Positions 17,504-26,376 of a DNA stretch of 64,000 nt are shown here, piece by piece (position 1 is the stretch's first letter; each line of letters begins with the position of its first letter). The notes beneath the pieces were generated by a model. It had not been told where the DNA came from and searched no databases. It was given only the letters and a program-made list of their open reading frames with translations. The translations under genes and the position numbers were made by a program. This DNA comes from an uncultured Ruminococcus sp. (GTDB taxonomy: Bacteria; Bacillota; Clostridia; Oscillospirales; Ruminococcaceae): contig CADCFQ010000008.1 in the NCBI GenBank assembly GCA_902800795.1, forward strand, positions 1-64,000, given 5' to 3'.

Positions 17504-19540
17504 TTATACGGCAGTTGAACTGAGAAGCTCCTTATACTTCTTCTCATCAACGACCTCGCCCTCCTGATGATAGGTGGTTACTATTCCCGCTACCAGCTCT
17601 CTTATATCATCACGGTTGGAGTAAGCCGCATCCATAAGGGGCTCCAGAGAATCAAGGAACTCGTCGGTGTCAAAGGGTATGGGACAGCCGATATGTATCT
17701 TCTCGCTCTTTGTCTTGCGAAGGCCTTCCTCTGCCATAAGCTTCTCTTCATAAAGCTTCTCGCCGGGACGAAGACCTGTATACTCGATCTTGATATCAAT
17801 ATCCGGTTTGAGACCCGAGAGCCTGATAAGGTTTCTCGCAAGAGAATCGATCTTGACAGGCGAGCCCATATCCAGAACGAAGATCTCTCCGCCCTTAGCA
17901 TAGGTGCCGGCCAGCATAACAAGGCTGACAGCCTCGGGGATAGTCATAAAGTATCTGATGATGTCGGGGTGCGTTACCGTTACAGGGCCGCCCTTTTCGA
18001 TCTGCTTCTTGAAGATCGGGATAACGCTTCCGTTGGAGCCCAGAACGTTTCCGAAACGCAGAGCCACGAACTCGGTATCTATGTTCTTGTAAAGGTCCCT
18101 GTTCTTGACAGCGTCAAGTATCTCGGTGTTGTCCTTGACATAATGGGTGAACAGCTGGGGTATCTCGTCTGCCCTGCCCTCTTTTATCTTGGCATCAAAG
18201 CTCTGGATTATCATCTCACAGAGCCTCTTGCTGGCGCCCATGATGTTTGTGGGGTTCACAGCCTTGTCTGTGGAGATAAGAACGAACCTCTTGCAGCCGT
18301 GTATCATTGCCGCAAAGGCGGTCTTATAGGTACCGATAGCGTTGTTCTTTATGGCCTCACAGGGGCTGTCCTCCATAAGCGGAACGTGCTTGTGAGCCGC
18401 CGCATGGTAAACAACATCGGGTCTGTATTTCTCGAACACCTGGAACATCTTTCTCGAATCTCTTACCGAGCCGATAAGCGTCACAAGGTCAAGCTCGGGA
18501 TATTTCTCCCTGAGCTCCAGCTGTATGCTGTAGGCGTTGTTCTCATAAACATCGAAGATGATAAGGGTCTTCGGGTCGTGGGCTGCCACCTGGCGGCAAA
18601 GCTCTGAACCGATGGATCCGCCGCCGCCCGTCACAAGAACGGTCTTGCCGTGGATAAAGTCGAACACTTCCTGCATCTCGACCTTTATAGGCTCTCTGCC
18701 CAGCAGATCCTCGATAGATACCGCTTTAAGGCTGGACACGCTGACGTCGCCCTTTGCCAGCTGATACATTCCCGGCAGGTTTTTAAGCTCGCAGTCGGTC
18801 TCCTTGCAGATATTGAGTATTTCTCTCCTGTCCTCCATAGGTGCCGAAGGAAGAGCTATATATATCTTGTCTACCTGGTATTTCTCAACGTTTTCAAGGA
18901 TAGTGTCCCTGCCGCCCACAATAGGCGTGCCGTCGATATATCTGCCCCACTTGTTTGGGTTGTCGTCTATAAGGCAGACCACCTTGTCATTGAGAGCCGC
19001 CGAGCGGTTAGCGTCTCTTAGTATCATCTGTCCGGCAGCACCGGCACCGATTATCATTACCTTGCTGACCGTTGTATCAGCAGAATAGGTCTTTCTGATA
19101 AGCAGCATCAGCCTGTAGGCGAACCTGATGGAAATAGTGAGCACAAACTGTATCAGCGCACCGATTATGTAGTAGGACACAGGCATACGGCCGAAGATGA
19201 GCGTTATACCAAGTATATGCGCCACCATGGTGATAAAGGATGCCGCCGTTGTCCTCATAAGCTCCGAATAGCTGGCAAAGCGCCACATACTGCGGTAGAG
19301 CCTGAACTTTAAAAAGCACAGAACGCAGAACACCGCATAGATCGGCGCAAACCTTGTCCAGTCGGAAAGATAGTCCTGGGGTATAGCTGAGAACTTACAA
19401 TCGAATCTGAACCAGAGCGCAAGAAAATAAGACCCCGTAACTGCCACCAGGTCATACAAGACCATCAGCAGGGCTATAGCTTTCCAGTGCTCGAGTCCCA
19501 GTATTTTTTTGACCTTAAACTTTGCTTCGTCTCTGTTCAT
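17504..19540 (-). CDS. membrane-bound nucleoside-diphosphate-sugar 4,6-dehydratase/epimerase (CapD/FlaA1-like)
   Basis: 678 residues. Four membrane helices in about 20-150, a first Rossmann-like CoA-binding domain (VMIIGAGAAGQMI) near 165-280, then the extended SDR domain. The SDR domain has TGGGGSIGSELCRQ near 300 and the family's altered active site STDKAVNPTNIMGASKR, with Met in place of the usual Tyr. Members act in the first step of making modified UDP-GlcNAc sugars for capsule or glycan. It stands alone here. Start ATG 19540; GTG 19547 is possible. A consensus promoter lies 140 bases upstream. Confidence 0.92.
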   Translation of the reverse strand: MNRDEAKFKVKKILGLEHWKAIALLMVLYDLVAVTGSYFLALWFRFDCKFSAIPQDYLSDWTRFAPIYAVFCVLCFLKFRLYRSMWRFASYSELMRTTAASFITMVAHILGITLIFGRMPVSYYIIGALIQFVLTISIRFAYRLMLLIRKTYSADTTVSKVMIIGAGAAGQMILRDANRSAALNDKVVCLIDDNPNKWGRYIDGTPIVGGRDTILENVEKYQVDKIYIALPSAPMEDRREILNICKETDCELKNLPGMYQLAKGDVSVSSLKAVSIEDLLGREPIKVEMQEVFDFIHGKTVLVTGGGGSIGSELCRQVAAHDPKTLIIFDVYENNAYSIQLELREKYPELDLVTLIGSVRDSRKMFQVFEKYRPDVVYHAAAHKHVPLMEDSPCEAIKNNAIGTYKTAFAAMIHGCKRFVLISTDKAVNPTNIMGASKRLCEMIIQSFDAKIKEGRADEIPQLFTHYVKDNTEILDAVKNRDLYKNIDTEFVALRFGNVLGSNGSVIPIFKKQIEKGGPVTVTHPDIIRYFMTIPEAVSLVMLAGTYAKGGEIFVLDMGSPVKIDSLARNLIRLSGLKPDIDIKIEYTGLRPGEKLYEEKLMAEEGLRKTKSEKIHIGCPIPFDTDEFLDSLEPLMDAAYSNRDDIRELVAGIVTTYHQEGEVVDEKKYKELLSSTAV

Positions 19541-19610
19541 AGAAAACACATCCGGGTCCGCTCCCCCGGACTGATGTTCCTCCTTTGGAAGATCCTATAT
19601 CCGCCGTTTT

Positions 19611-19635
19611 GAGACCTGTTATCTCAAACGTTTTC
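19611..19635 (-). promoter_or_regulatory. leader hairpin of the capD-like gene
   Basis: Inverted repeat TTTGAGA/TCTCAAA with a seven-base loop in the roughly 130-base 5' leader. No T run follows, so its role is unclear. Confidence 0.4.
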
Positions 19636-19680
19636 TTCATCCCACGATAACTAACTACTCACAGTATCGTTACAAAATTT

Positions 19681-19709
19681 ATTATACCAAATCCCTGCCC
19701 CGGTGTCAA
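19681..19709 (-). promoter_or_regulatory. sigma-A promoter of the capD-like gene
   Basis: On the minus strand: perfect TTGACA (19704-19709), 17-base spacer, perfect TATAAT (19681-19686). The rest of the 350-base gap from 19541 to 19890 holds a leader hairpin and the rqcP terminator; I see no gene in it. Confidence 0.88.
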
Positions 19710-19842
19710 GACAAAAAGCGCCTGTTTTCGCCTTATTCTGCTAATTTCACATATTTTTATCTGGAAACAGGGCAATTCTTTATCGTTTAGTTTGTCATCT
19801 GCTAAAAAGCTTATAAAAGCTATAATTTTCCGGCCAAAAAAG

Positions 19843-19877
19843 CACCGCCCACAGGCTCTTTGCCCGTGCGGCGGCAC
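19843..19877 (-). terminator. terminator of rqcP
   Basis: GC-rich hairpin (CCGCC-CAC-GGC pairing with GCC-GTG-GGCGG, one bulge and one mismatch), followed on the minus strand by a T run. Confidence 0.65.
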
Positions 19878-19890
19878 GATCAAAAAACGG

Positions 19891-20133
19891 TCAGCCGATC
19901 ACTTCATAATACTGTGCGGCCTCTTCTTTTCTTACTACCTCATTGACTCCCAGCACCTTGACGGTAACGGGCTTGGTGCCCATGTTTATCGTGATGACGT
20001 CGCCCACCTTCACATCATAGGATGCTCTTGCGGCCTTGTCGTTCACGATGACTCTGCCCGCATCACAGGCTTCGTTTGCAACAGTTCTTCTTTTGATAAG
20101 TCTTGTGACTTTAAGATACTTATCCAGTCTCAT
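19891..20133 (-). CDS. rqcP: RqcP/YabO-like S4 RNA-binding protein
   Basis: 80 residues, one S4 domain: MRLDKYLKVTRLIKRRTVAN at the start and GRVIVNDKAARASYDVKVGD in the middle. RqcP stabilises the stalled-peptide tRNA on the 50S subunit during RqcH-driven C-terminal tailing in ribosome quality control. GGGGAGA ribosome site. It sits 27 bases after the HU terminator with no room for its own promoter, so it probably depends on readthrough. Its place next to HU and mazG matches the yabN-yabO region of Firmicutes. Confidence 0.88.
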   Translation of the reverse strand: MRLDKYLKVTRLIKRRTVANEACDAGRVIVNDKAARASYDVKVGDVITINMGTKPVTVKVLGVNEVVRKEEAAQYYEVIG

Positions 20134-20160
20134 TTTATCTCTCCCCTTTCAAAGCAAAAA

Positions 20161-20194
20161 TAAAGACCCGACCCATTGAACAGGTCAGGTCTTT
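20161..20194 (-). terminator. terminator between hup and rqcP
   Basis: Stem TAAAGACC-GACC/GGTC-GGTCTTTA followed on the minus strand by TTTATTTTTG. rqcP starts 27 bases beyond it. Confidence 0.85.
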
Positions 20195-20206
20195 AACAGT
20201 AGTCTA

Positions 20207-20482
20207 TTACTTGTTAACAGCGTCCTTGAAAGCCTTGCCTGCCTTGAATGCAGGAACCTTCTTAGCAGGAACATCGATCTTCTCCTTAGTTCTGGGGTTG
20301 ATAGATGTCTTAGCTGCCCTGTCCTTAACAGAGAATGTGCCGAAGCCTACGAGAGAGATCTTCTCGCCAGCTGCAAGAGCTTCTGTGATAGAATCTGTTA
20401 CTGCTGCAAGTGCCTTCTCTGCATCCTTCTTGGAATAATCTCCCTTTGCTGCGATAGCGCTGATCAGTTCTGCCTTTGTCAT
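20207..20482 (-). CDS. hup: HU family DNA-binding protein
   Basis: 91 residues, standard HU length. Starts MTKAELISAIAAKGDYSKKD, with the signature GFGTFSVKDRAAKTSINPRT and the C-terminal FKAGKAFKDAVNK. ATG 20482 follows AATGGAGGT. Nucleoid-associated DNA-bending protein. Its own strong terminator should make it far more abundant than RqcP downstream. In this lineage HU sits between mazG and rqcP, a known clostridial order. Confidence 0.96.
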   Translation of the reverse strand: MTKAELISAIAAKGDYSKKDAEKALAAVTDSITEALAAGEKISLVGFGTFSVKDRAAKTSINPRTKEKIDVPAKKVPAFKAGKAFKDAVNK

Positions 20483-20551
20483 TGTTTTTACCTCCATTTT
20501 ATGGGACTTAGCGTCCATTGTTATTCATTTACTCGCCTTAGCGATATATGC

Positions 20552-21325
20552 TCAGAGTCTGATCTCAGACCCGTTTTGCCTGGCCTTTTGCTCCGCCTGA
20601 CGGAATCTCTCGATAAAAGCCTTGTTTTCGTCTGTCAGAGTCTCCTCTGCGTCACAGTCAAGCTCTCTTGCAAGAGCCGCACACTCAAACATAAGCTCAC
20701 CCAGCACCTTCGCCTGCTCCTGCTTGTCCTCAAGCTGTCCGATAGCCTTAGCCTTATCAGCTATCCCCTCGGTCAGTGCCTTCGTGTCCCCAAGGCTCAC
20801 GCCTGCTCTGTCAGCTCGCTTAACAAGCTTCTGGGCTCTTAACAGTGCCGGAAAAGTCTTCGCAACGCTCTCAAGCGTGTCAGTATAGCTTTCCTGTCCC
20901 TTGGTCTCTTTCTTTATAGAGTCCCAGTTGGTGAGCACCTTATCCACAGTGTCAGCCTCAACATCTCCGAAAACATGAGGGTGTCTGACTATCAGCTTCC
21001 TGCAGACCTCGTCAGCTACCTCCTCAAGCCCGAAATGCTCCTGCTCTGTCTCGATAACGCAGTGGAAAACCACCTGTAAAAGCACGTCTCCCAACTCTTC
21101 ACGCATCATATCAACATCGTCGCAATCGATAGCTTCCATGACCTCATAGACCTCTTCAAGAAAATCCTTCTTTATAGTCTTATGAGTCTGCACCTTATCC
21201 CAGGGGCAGCCGTTTTCACTTCTGAGGATCCTTACGATCTCAACCAGATCATCAATGCCGTAGCTCTGCTTTTCCAAAAGCCTGCGATACTCTTCTTTCA
21301 AAAGACCATACCTTCCATTCAGCAC
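20552..21325 (-). CDS. mazG: MazG nucleoside triphosphate pyrophosphohydrolase
   Basis: 257 residues, two MazG-like helical domains. The first has CPWDKVQTHKTIKKDFLEE and a metal-binding E-E-V-Y-E ... E-E-L-G-D pattern. NWDSIKKETKG marks the linker. Hydrolyses NTPs to NMP and PPi, a house-cleaning role. No strong ribosome site before ATG 21325; a TTG slightly downstream with GGAAGG is an alternative start. Follows the SpoVB-like flippase gene as in the B. subtilis yabM-yabN pair. Confidence 0.93.
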   Translation of the reverse strand: MLNGRYGLLKEEYRRLLEKQSYGIDDLVEIVRILRSENGCPWDKVQTHKTIKKDFLEEVYEVMEAIDCDDVDMMREELGDVLLQVVFHCVIETEQEHFGLEEVADEVCRKLIVRHPHVFGDVEADTVDKVLTNWDSIKKETKGQESYTDTLESVAKTFPALLRAQKLVKRADRAGVSLGDTKALTEGIADKAKAIGQLEDKQEQAKVLGELMFECAALARELDCDAEETLTDENKAFIERFRQAEQKARQNGSEIRL

Positions 21326-21409
21326 GGATATGTGACTATGCCAAGACCGCCTTAAAACAGCTTATCGGCATAATCACCTTAACTATAATAACCTATTTTG
21401 CGCTAATTT

Positions 21410-23053
21410 TCAAGTCCTTTTTCGTATTTTTTTAAATTTTAAAGCCGTAAATCGGTTTTTCGGCATTTCGCACAATAATATCAGTGAAATTATGTATATT
21501 CCGCCGCTGATACCAACAACGCACAGAAGCTTCAAACGCCCTGAAAATGCGCTGTCTGCGCTGATATCCACGGTTTTCACGCATATCAGTGCCGACGCCA
21601 GACAAAGCATCGAAGCATAGAAGGGTCTTATCAGAGAACGAAAAGGCGAAAATGTGTTTTTCGTTATCCTGCGAAGCTTCAGGAAGCAGGCCGCAAGGAT
21701 GTAAAAGGATGACACGGCGGTGGACACAGCCGCACCGCTGACGCCTAGAGCAGGGAGCGGTATCAGCGCAAGGTCGAGGATGAGCTTTACGGCGACGCTG
21801 ACAAGCATTATCCTTATCCCTGTGCCCGGCTTTGCAAGCAGCTGGAGAGCCGCAAAGCAGGGGGCGCTTATCCCGGAAAAGACCGCCGCCGCTGCGAGTA
21901 TCATAAAGGGGCGCTGACAGACATAGATCTCAAGGGTGCGGCTGCCAAAAATAAAGCTGAGTATCCCTGCCGGGCAGGCGGCGATAAGAGCGCCCACAGG
22001 AAAGGATATGAGCGCTGCCGCTGTGGCCAGACTGGAGAGGGAGCGTGACAGGCGGCAGTGATCCTTTGAAGCAAAGGCGGCTGTTATCTCCGGCAGAAGG
22101 CTTTTCGAGAGCATAGCTGTTAGGGTGGGGACGATGCCGTAGACAGTAAGGGCAAGGGCGGTATAGGAGCCGTAGACAAAGGTGGGCACGCTCCCGGGAG
22201 CGACGCCGCCGGCTGTCAGGCGGTCAAAAAGGTGCGGCGCCGCCTGCCCTGCCAGGCGCAGACCACGAGGGATAGCGATAAGGTCTATAAGGCCTGTGAG
22301 GGTATTGACAAGGGTCGTGAAGGCTATGGGCACAGCACAGACAAGGATGCGCCTGATGATATGGGAAGAGCTGTCGCAGACGGGGTCAGAACGAAGGCGG
22401 TCACCGGTAACTCCGTCGCCTTTTTTTGCAGTGTGAAGAAAAAGCACAGCGCTCCCGATAAGGGATGCGGCAGACATGGCAAGCACCGCAGCGGCGGCAC
22501 AAAGACCTATGGGCAGCATCAGGATATGACCTGCCGCATAGCCAAAGCCAAGACCCAGCAGCAGCCTGAAAGCCGACTCGGTTATTTCACTTGCGGCCGT
22601 GGGGATCATATCGCAAAGACCCTCGTGATAGCCCTTTTCAACCGCCGCCAAAGAGCAGAACAAAAGAGTGGGTGCAGCACACATAACAGCGAGAGCATTA
22701 TCGGTCTGACCCGTCAGCCACTCAAAGAGCCTTGCTGCGGCGGCAAGGATAAGACAGCCTGCCGCAGAGACAGCCAGAAAAAGCCGCAGTGAGACCCGCC
22801 TTGTCTTTCGCATATTCGCATAGCGCCCCAGCGCTCTGTTCTCGGCGGTCAGCTTTGCCACAGCCGGAGTTATCCCCGAGACCGAAGCCGCAAACACCGG
22901 TGTGAAAACGCTCATGGCGGCAGAAAGATGCCCCATTCCCTCGCCGCCCAGAAGCATGGTCAGCGGCACCTTGTATATCATACCCAGCACCTTGGTCACA
23001 GCTATCATCACAAGCAGTATCGCCGAGTTTTTTATAAATCCCTGTCTGCTCAT
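21410..23053 (-). CDS. SpoVB/YabM-like polysaccharide flippase (MOP superfamily)
   Basis: 547 residues with about 14 hydrophobic helices. The N-terminus GFIKNSAILLVMIAVTKVLGMIYKVPLTMLLGGEGMGHLSAAM is typical of SpoVB, YabM and MurJ-type lipid-linked glycan flippases (shown from position 5). A GGGGGGA ribosome site lies six bases before ATG 23053. Adjacent mazG, HU and rqcP place it in the yabM position, so it may flip lipid II or a spore-cortex precursor. SpoVB itself cannot be excluded. Confidence 0.88.
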   Translation of the reverse strand: MSRQGFIKNSAILLVMIAVTKVLGMIYKVPLTMLLGGEGMGHLSAAMSVFTPVFAASVSGITPAVAKLTAENRALGRYANMRKTRRVSLRLFLAVSAAGCLILAAAARLFEWLTGQTDNALAVMCAAPTLLFCSLAAVEKGYHEGLCDMIPTAASEITESAFRLLLGLGFGYAAGHILMLPIGLCAAAAVLAMSAASLIGSAVLFLHTAKKGDGVTGDRLRSDPVCDSSSHIIRRILVCAVPIAFTTLVNTLTGLIDLIAIPRGLRLAGQAAPHLFDRLTAGGVAPGSVPTFVYGSYTALALTVYGIVPTLTAMLSKSLLPEITAAFASKDHCRLSRSLSSLATAAALISFPVGALIAACPAGILSFIFGSRTLEIYVCQRPFMILAAAAVFSGISAPCFAALQLLAKPGTGIRIMLVSVAVKLILDLALIPLPALGVSGAAVSTAVSSFYILAACFLKLRRITKNTFSPFRSLIRPFYASMLCLASALICVKTVDISADSAFSGRLKLLCVVGISGGIYIISLILLCEMPKNRFTALKFKKIRKRT

Positions 23054-23135
23054 CCGAACATCCCCCCATAGTCAAGCTTATGCCGGACACAGGAAAGGTA
23101 TACTCAGATTTTCAGATGTAAAAGTATACAGACAA

Positions 23136-23173
23136 AAAACAGCACCCCTGCTTTATCCGCAGAAGTGCTGTAA
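23136..23173 (-). terminator. terminator of the small lipoprotein gene
   Basis: Minus-strand stem ACAGCAC-CTGC/GCAG-GTGCTGT followed by TTTTTTG. Confidence 0.85.
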
Positions 23174-23187
23174 AAATCAGTTTTTTA

Positions 23188-23502
23188 TTAGTCTTCCTTC
23201 TCGAAAGTGATGGTCACGCCGCTCTCAGACATCTCAAGATCGCCGTCATCGGTGATCTTGAATTCCATAGTCTCGTCATCCTTGCCCTTTTCATCGGAAA
23301 GAACGATCTTGTCGCCGTCAACTTCCCATTTTGCTCCGCCTTCGCCCATGAACTTAGCCTTGTGGTCGTCCTTGAGCTCAAGTGTAGCCTTTGTACCCAT
23401 CATTTCTGCTGTGTACTTACCAACATACTTGCTGTCTCCGCAGCCAACCAGAAGAGCACAGCTCATAACTGCTGCCAGCATACCTGCAACGATCTTTTTC
23501 AT
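23188..23502 (-). CDS. small lipoprotein
   Basis: 104 residues. Signal peptide MKKIVAGMLAAVMSCALLVGC with a lipobox ending at Cys21 (shown to the Cys). The mature part is a small acidic beta-rich domain (GKYTAEMMGTKATLELKDD, AKWEVDGDKIVLSDEKGKD, GDLEMSESGVTITFEKED) resembling the lipocalin-like/DUF4923-type copies common in Ruminococcus lipoproteins. Transcribed alone between its own promoter and terminator. The promoter spacer is an 18-base perfect palindrome, so expression is likely regulated. Function unknown. Confidence 0.82.
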   Translation of the reverse strand: MKKIVAGMLAAVMSCALLVGCGDSKYVGKYTAEMMGTKATLELKDDHKAKFMGEGGAKWEVDGDKIVLSDEKGKDDETMEFKITDDGDLEMSESGVTITFEKED

Positions 23503-23556
23503 AAAAATACCTCCACTTACGTTTAAGTCCCGCTTATGCGGTCAACCCATAGTGAA

Positions 23557-23585
23557 ATATTAACATATTTTAAAATATGTGTCAA
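23557..23585 (-). promoter_or_regulatory. promoter of the small lipoprotein gene with palindromic spacer
   Basis: Minus strand: TTGACA (23580-23585), 17-base spacer, TAATAT (23557-23562). Positions 23563-23580 are a perfect 18-base palindrome with half-site ACATATTTT, filling the whole spacer and touching the -35 box. This is the classic place for a repressor or MerR-type activator. Confidence 0.75.
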
Positions 23586-23660
23586 GTCCCGGCAGTGAGT
23601 TATGAATAAATTTCGCTCTTCCTACAAAAAGCAGCAACATTTCTTATGCATTTTTGACAA

Positions 23661-25067
23661 TTAGTCAGCAAAGAAAACGCAGAATGAACGGTAAGCCATA
23701 TAGGTGTCGATCTTCGAGGTGATCTCGAAGGGAGCGTGCATCGAGAGCACGGGGACACCAACGTCTATAACGTCAAAATCCAGGTTTGCAACATACTGTG
23801 CTACTGTTCCGCCGCCGCCGGCATCAACTGCGCCAAGCTCGCCTGTCTGCCAGATTATGTCGTTATCATCGAACAGCTTTCTTATCCTGCCCACGAACTC
23901 TGCGGAAGCATCGGATGTGCCGCTCTTTCCTCTTGCGCCTGTGAATTTTGTTGCCACAACGCCGTAGTTTATCTGCGATGCGTTTCTGAACTCAAAAGGA
24001 GAAGAGAAAGTGGGGTCGAAAGCCGCATTGACGTCTGCCGAAAGGCACTCGGAAGCGGAGATGACCTCTCTGCCCTCGAAGCCGAAGGGCTTTGCCAGGT
24101 CTGCTATAAAGTAAGGAAGATAGGAGCTGTTAAGACCTGTGTTTCCGTCCGAGCCTGTCTCTTCCTTATCGGTAAGGATAGTCAGGCAGGTCTTCTTCGG
24201 TTCTTCACAGTCAAGGATAGCCTGCAAAGCAGTATAAGCGCACACCCTGTCGTCCTGGCCGTAAGCGCCTACCATACTCCTGTCAAAGCCAACGTCACGG
24301 GCCTTGAACTGGGGAACAGCTTCCAGCTCTGCGGAGATAAAGTCATCCTCGATGATGCCGTATTTCTCATTGAGGATAGCCATTATCGCAAGCTTAACCT
24401 TGTTGGATGCCTTGTCATCCTTAAAGGGGCGTGAGCCGATAAGGATGTTGAGCTCCTCTCCCTTGATTATCTTGGGGGCAGGTCTTCTCATCTGCTCGTC
24501 TGCAAGGTGAGGCAGGATATCGGTAACGCAGAAAACAGGGTCGCTGTCATCCTCGCCCACCGCAACGCTCACCTTGGTGCCGTCAGCCTTTACTATAACA
24601 CCGTGGAGAGAAAGGGGCACTGTGGGCCACTGATATTTCTTTATGCCGCCGTAGTAATGGGTCTTGAACAGGCAGAGCTCCTTGTCCTCATAAAGAGGGT
24701 TCTGCTTGAGGTCGAGCCTTGGCGAGTCGATATGGGCAGCAGAAAGGCGAACGCCCTTGCTTATGCACTCGGAACCCATAACGCCGAGGATAACAGCCTT
24801 GTCACGGTTCACAAAATAGAACTTGTCGTTCGGCTGATATTTCTTTCCCTTTTCAAAGGGCCTGAAGCCTTTTGCTTCTGCCTGCTTTACAGCCTCGATA
24901 ACAGCCTCCCTCTCGGTCTTAGCCGTGTCGAGAAAGGCCTTATAGCCCTCGCAGAAAGCGTCAGCCTCTGCTATCTGCTCATCGGTCATCCTGAGAACAG
25001 CATTTTTCTTGTTGCTCAGAAGCTTCTCAGCGAGAAGCTCTGCCTGTGTCTTTTCCTTTTCGCTCAT
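23661..25067 (-). CDS. M18 family aminopeptidase
   Basis: 468 residues. Binuclear-metal aminopeptidase of the aspartyl-aminopeptidase type. Metal and catalytic region motifs: SAAHIDSPRLDLK, GQDDRVCAYTA, TDKEETGSDGNTG, and a late HAPFEITSKID near the C-terminus. ATG 25067 lies eight bases after AGGAG; GTG 25076 overlaps that site. Last gene of the DUF951-prfA-tsaC-coaE-slt unit, 25 bases after slt. Intracellular peptide breakdown. Confidence 0.94.
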   Translation of the reverse strand: MSEKEKTQAELLAEKLLSNKKNAVLRMTDEQIAEADAFCEGYKAFLDTAKTEREAVIEAVKQAEAKGFRPFEKGKKYQPNDKFYFVNRDKAVILGVMGSECISKGVRLSAAHIDSPRLDLKQNPLYEDKELCLFKTHYYGGIKKYQWPTVPLSLHGVIVKADGTKVSVAVGEDDSDPVFCVTDILPHLADEQMRRPAPKIIKGEELNILIGSRPFKDDKASNKVKLAIMAILNEKYGIIEDDFISAELEAVPQFKARDVGFDRSMVGAYGQDDRVCAYTALQAILDCEEPKKTCLTILTDKEETGSDGNTGLNSSYLPYFIADLAKPFGFEGREVISASECLSADVNAAFDPTFSSPFEFRNASQINYGVVATKFTGARGKSGTSDASAEFVGRIRKLFDDNDIIWQTGELGAVDAGGGGTVAQYVANLDFDVIDVGVPVLSMHAPFEITSKIDTYMAYRSFCVFFAD

Positions 25068-25091
25068 TGTTTTCACTCCTGTTTCTATGTT

Positions 25092-25781
25092 TTATTCGCT
25101 AACTTCGTGACTCGAAGAAAGTATCTCCTTATAATGCTCATAAGCGTCGCATATCTTTTCCACATAATTTGCGGTCTGGTCGTTTTCCTTCGGGATATCG
25201 CCCACACGGAAATTATCCGGGTCGATAGTCCCGTCCTCTATCCAGCTGTCCACAAGCCCCATTCCGCAGTGGTATGCCGCCGCTGTCAGCTCAATTGAGC
25301 CGTTGTATTTTTCCATAAGATAGCTGAGATAATAGGTGCCGTACTGGATATTGAGCTTGGGGTCGAAGATGTCGTCAAAGGTGTAGCCCCTGTCGTCATC
25401 AAGCCTGAACTCTATCCAGTTGAAGGCATCCTCCATAAGCTGCATAAGCCCCCTTGCACCCACATCCGACACCGCATTTGGGTCAAAGCCGCTCTCGACC
25501 TTTATGACCGAGAACACAAGCACCGGGTCACAGTCATATTCATTGGAATACCTGAGCACATACTCCTCGTAATCGGTGGGATATGTAAAGGCCTGGGGAA
25601 GCTTTTTTATCTTGTCACCAAGCTTTGTCACATGGACAAGTATCAGCGCTGCGACAGATATCAGCAGCAGACAAAAGAGCACGAAGGGTGCCTTTGAATG
25701 CTGTTTTCGCTTTCGCTTTTTAGCCGCCGGGTGATTCCCGGCCGGTCTGTTAGCCGTCTGTTTCGTGTTGCCTTGTGGCAT
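25092..25781 (-). CDS. membrane-anchored lytic transglycosylase (SLT domain)
   Basis: 229 residues. A basic, disordered N-terminus (KKRKRKQHSK) is followed by one membrane helix (APFVLFCLLLISVAALILV). The goose-lysozyme-like SLT domain spans about 75-225, with catalytic Glu in FSVIKVESGFDPNAVSDVGA, then GLMQLMEDAF and AAYHCGMG. Cleaves peptidoglycan outside the membrane. Starts inside the end of coaE (32-base overlap) with AAGGAAG before its ATG. Confidence 0.92.
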   Translation of the reverse strand: MPQGNTKQTANRPAGNHPAAKKRKRKQHSKAPFVLFCLLLISVAALILVHVTKLGDKIKKLPQAFTYPTDYEEYVLRYSNEYDCDPVLVFSVIKVESGFDPNAVSDVGARGLMQLMEDAFNWIEFRLDDDRGYTFDDIFDPKLNIQYGTYYLSYLMEKYNGSIELTAAAYHCGMGLVDSWIEDGTIDPDNFRVGDIPKENDQTANYVEKICDAYEHYKEILSSSHEVSE

Positions 25782-26376
25782 TGTGTATCTTCCTTATCTT
25801 TTTGGCGATCTCTCGTGCCTGTTCCTTCGCAGCCGCAGCATCACCGTTGTTTTCTATCAAAAAGCCGCATTTTTCCTTGAAGAACTGCTCTGTGCGCTGT
25901 GAGCCGAAGCGTTTTCTTGCCTGCTCCTCGCTTATGCCGTCACGGCTGATTATGCGCTCAAGGCGCAGCTGCTCACGGCTTATGACGGCCACCGTACAGC
26001 TGCAAAGCTTATCGACGCCGGCTTCAAAAAGAGTGGGGGCATCAAGAACTATATAGTCCGCTTTTTTGGACAGTTTTCCGATCTGTTCATCTATCTCTTC
26101 TGTGATATACCTGTATTCGATATTCTCAAGCAGCCTGAGCTTTTCGCTGTCGGCAAAGACGATAGATGCCATTTTTGCCCGGTCCAGCGTAAACCCTTCA
26201 TCAAAGCAGCCCGGAAAGACCTCCGCAAGCTCACGGTTGCACTGGGAGCCCGGTCTTGTAACGTGTCTTGCCACGCTGTCGCAGTCGATGACCGCAAAGC
26301 CCTCGCTCTCGAAAGCCTCACACACGGTGCTCTTGCCTGCTCCGCTCTGGCCTGTAAGTCCTATGATAACGCTCAC
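25750..26376 (-). CDS. coaE: dephospho-CoA kinase
   Basis: 208 residues. Last step of CoA synthesis. P-loop GLTGQSGAGKSTV at the N-terminus, then FAVIDCDSVARHV and DAPTLFEAGVDKLC, all CoaE hallmarks. Starts with GTG at 26376, overlapping the tsaC stop as GTGA, which implies coupled translation. Confidence 0.95.
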   Translation of the reverse strand: MSVIIGLTGQSGAGKSTVCEAFESEGFAVIDCDSVARHVTRPGSQCNRELAEVFPGCFDEGFTLDRAKMASIVFADSEKLRLLENIEYRYITEEIDEQIGKLSKKADYIVLDAPTLFEAGVDKLCSCTVAVISREQLRLERIISRDGISEEQARKRFGSQRTEQFFKEKCGFLIENNGDAAAAKEQAREIAKKIRKIHNATRQHETDG

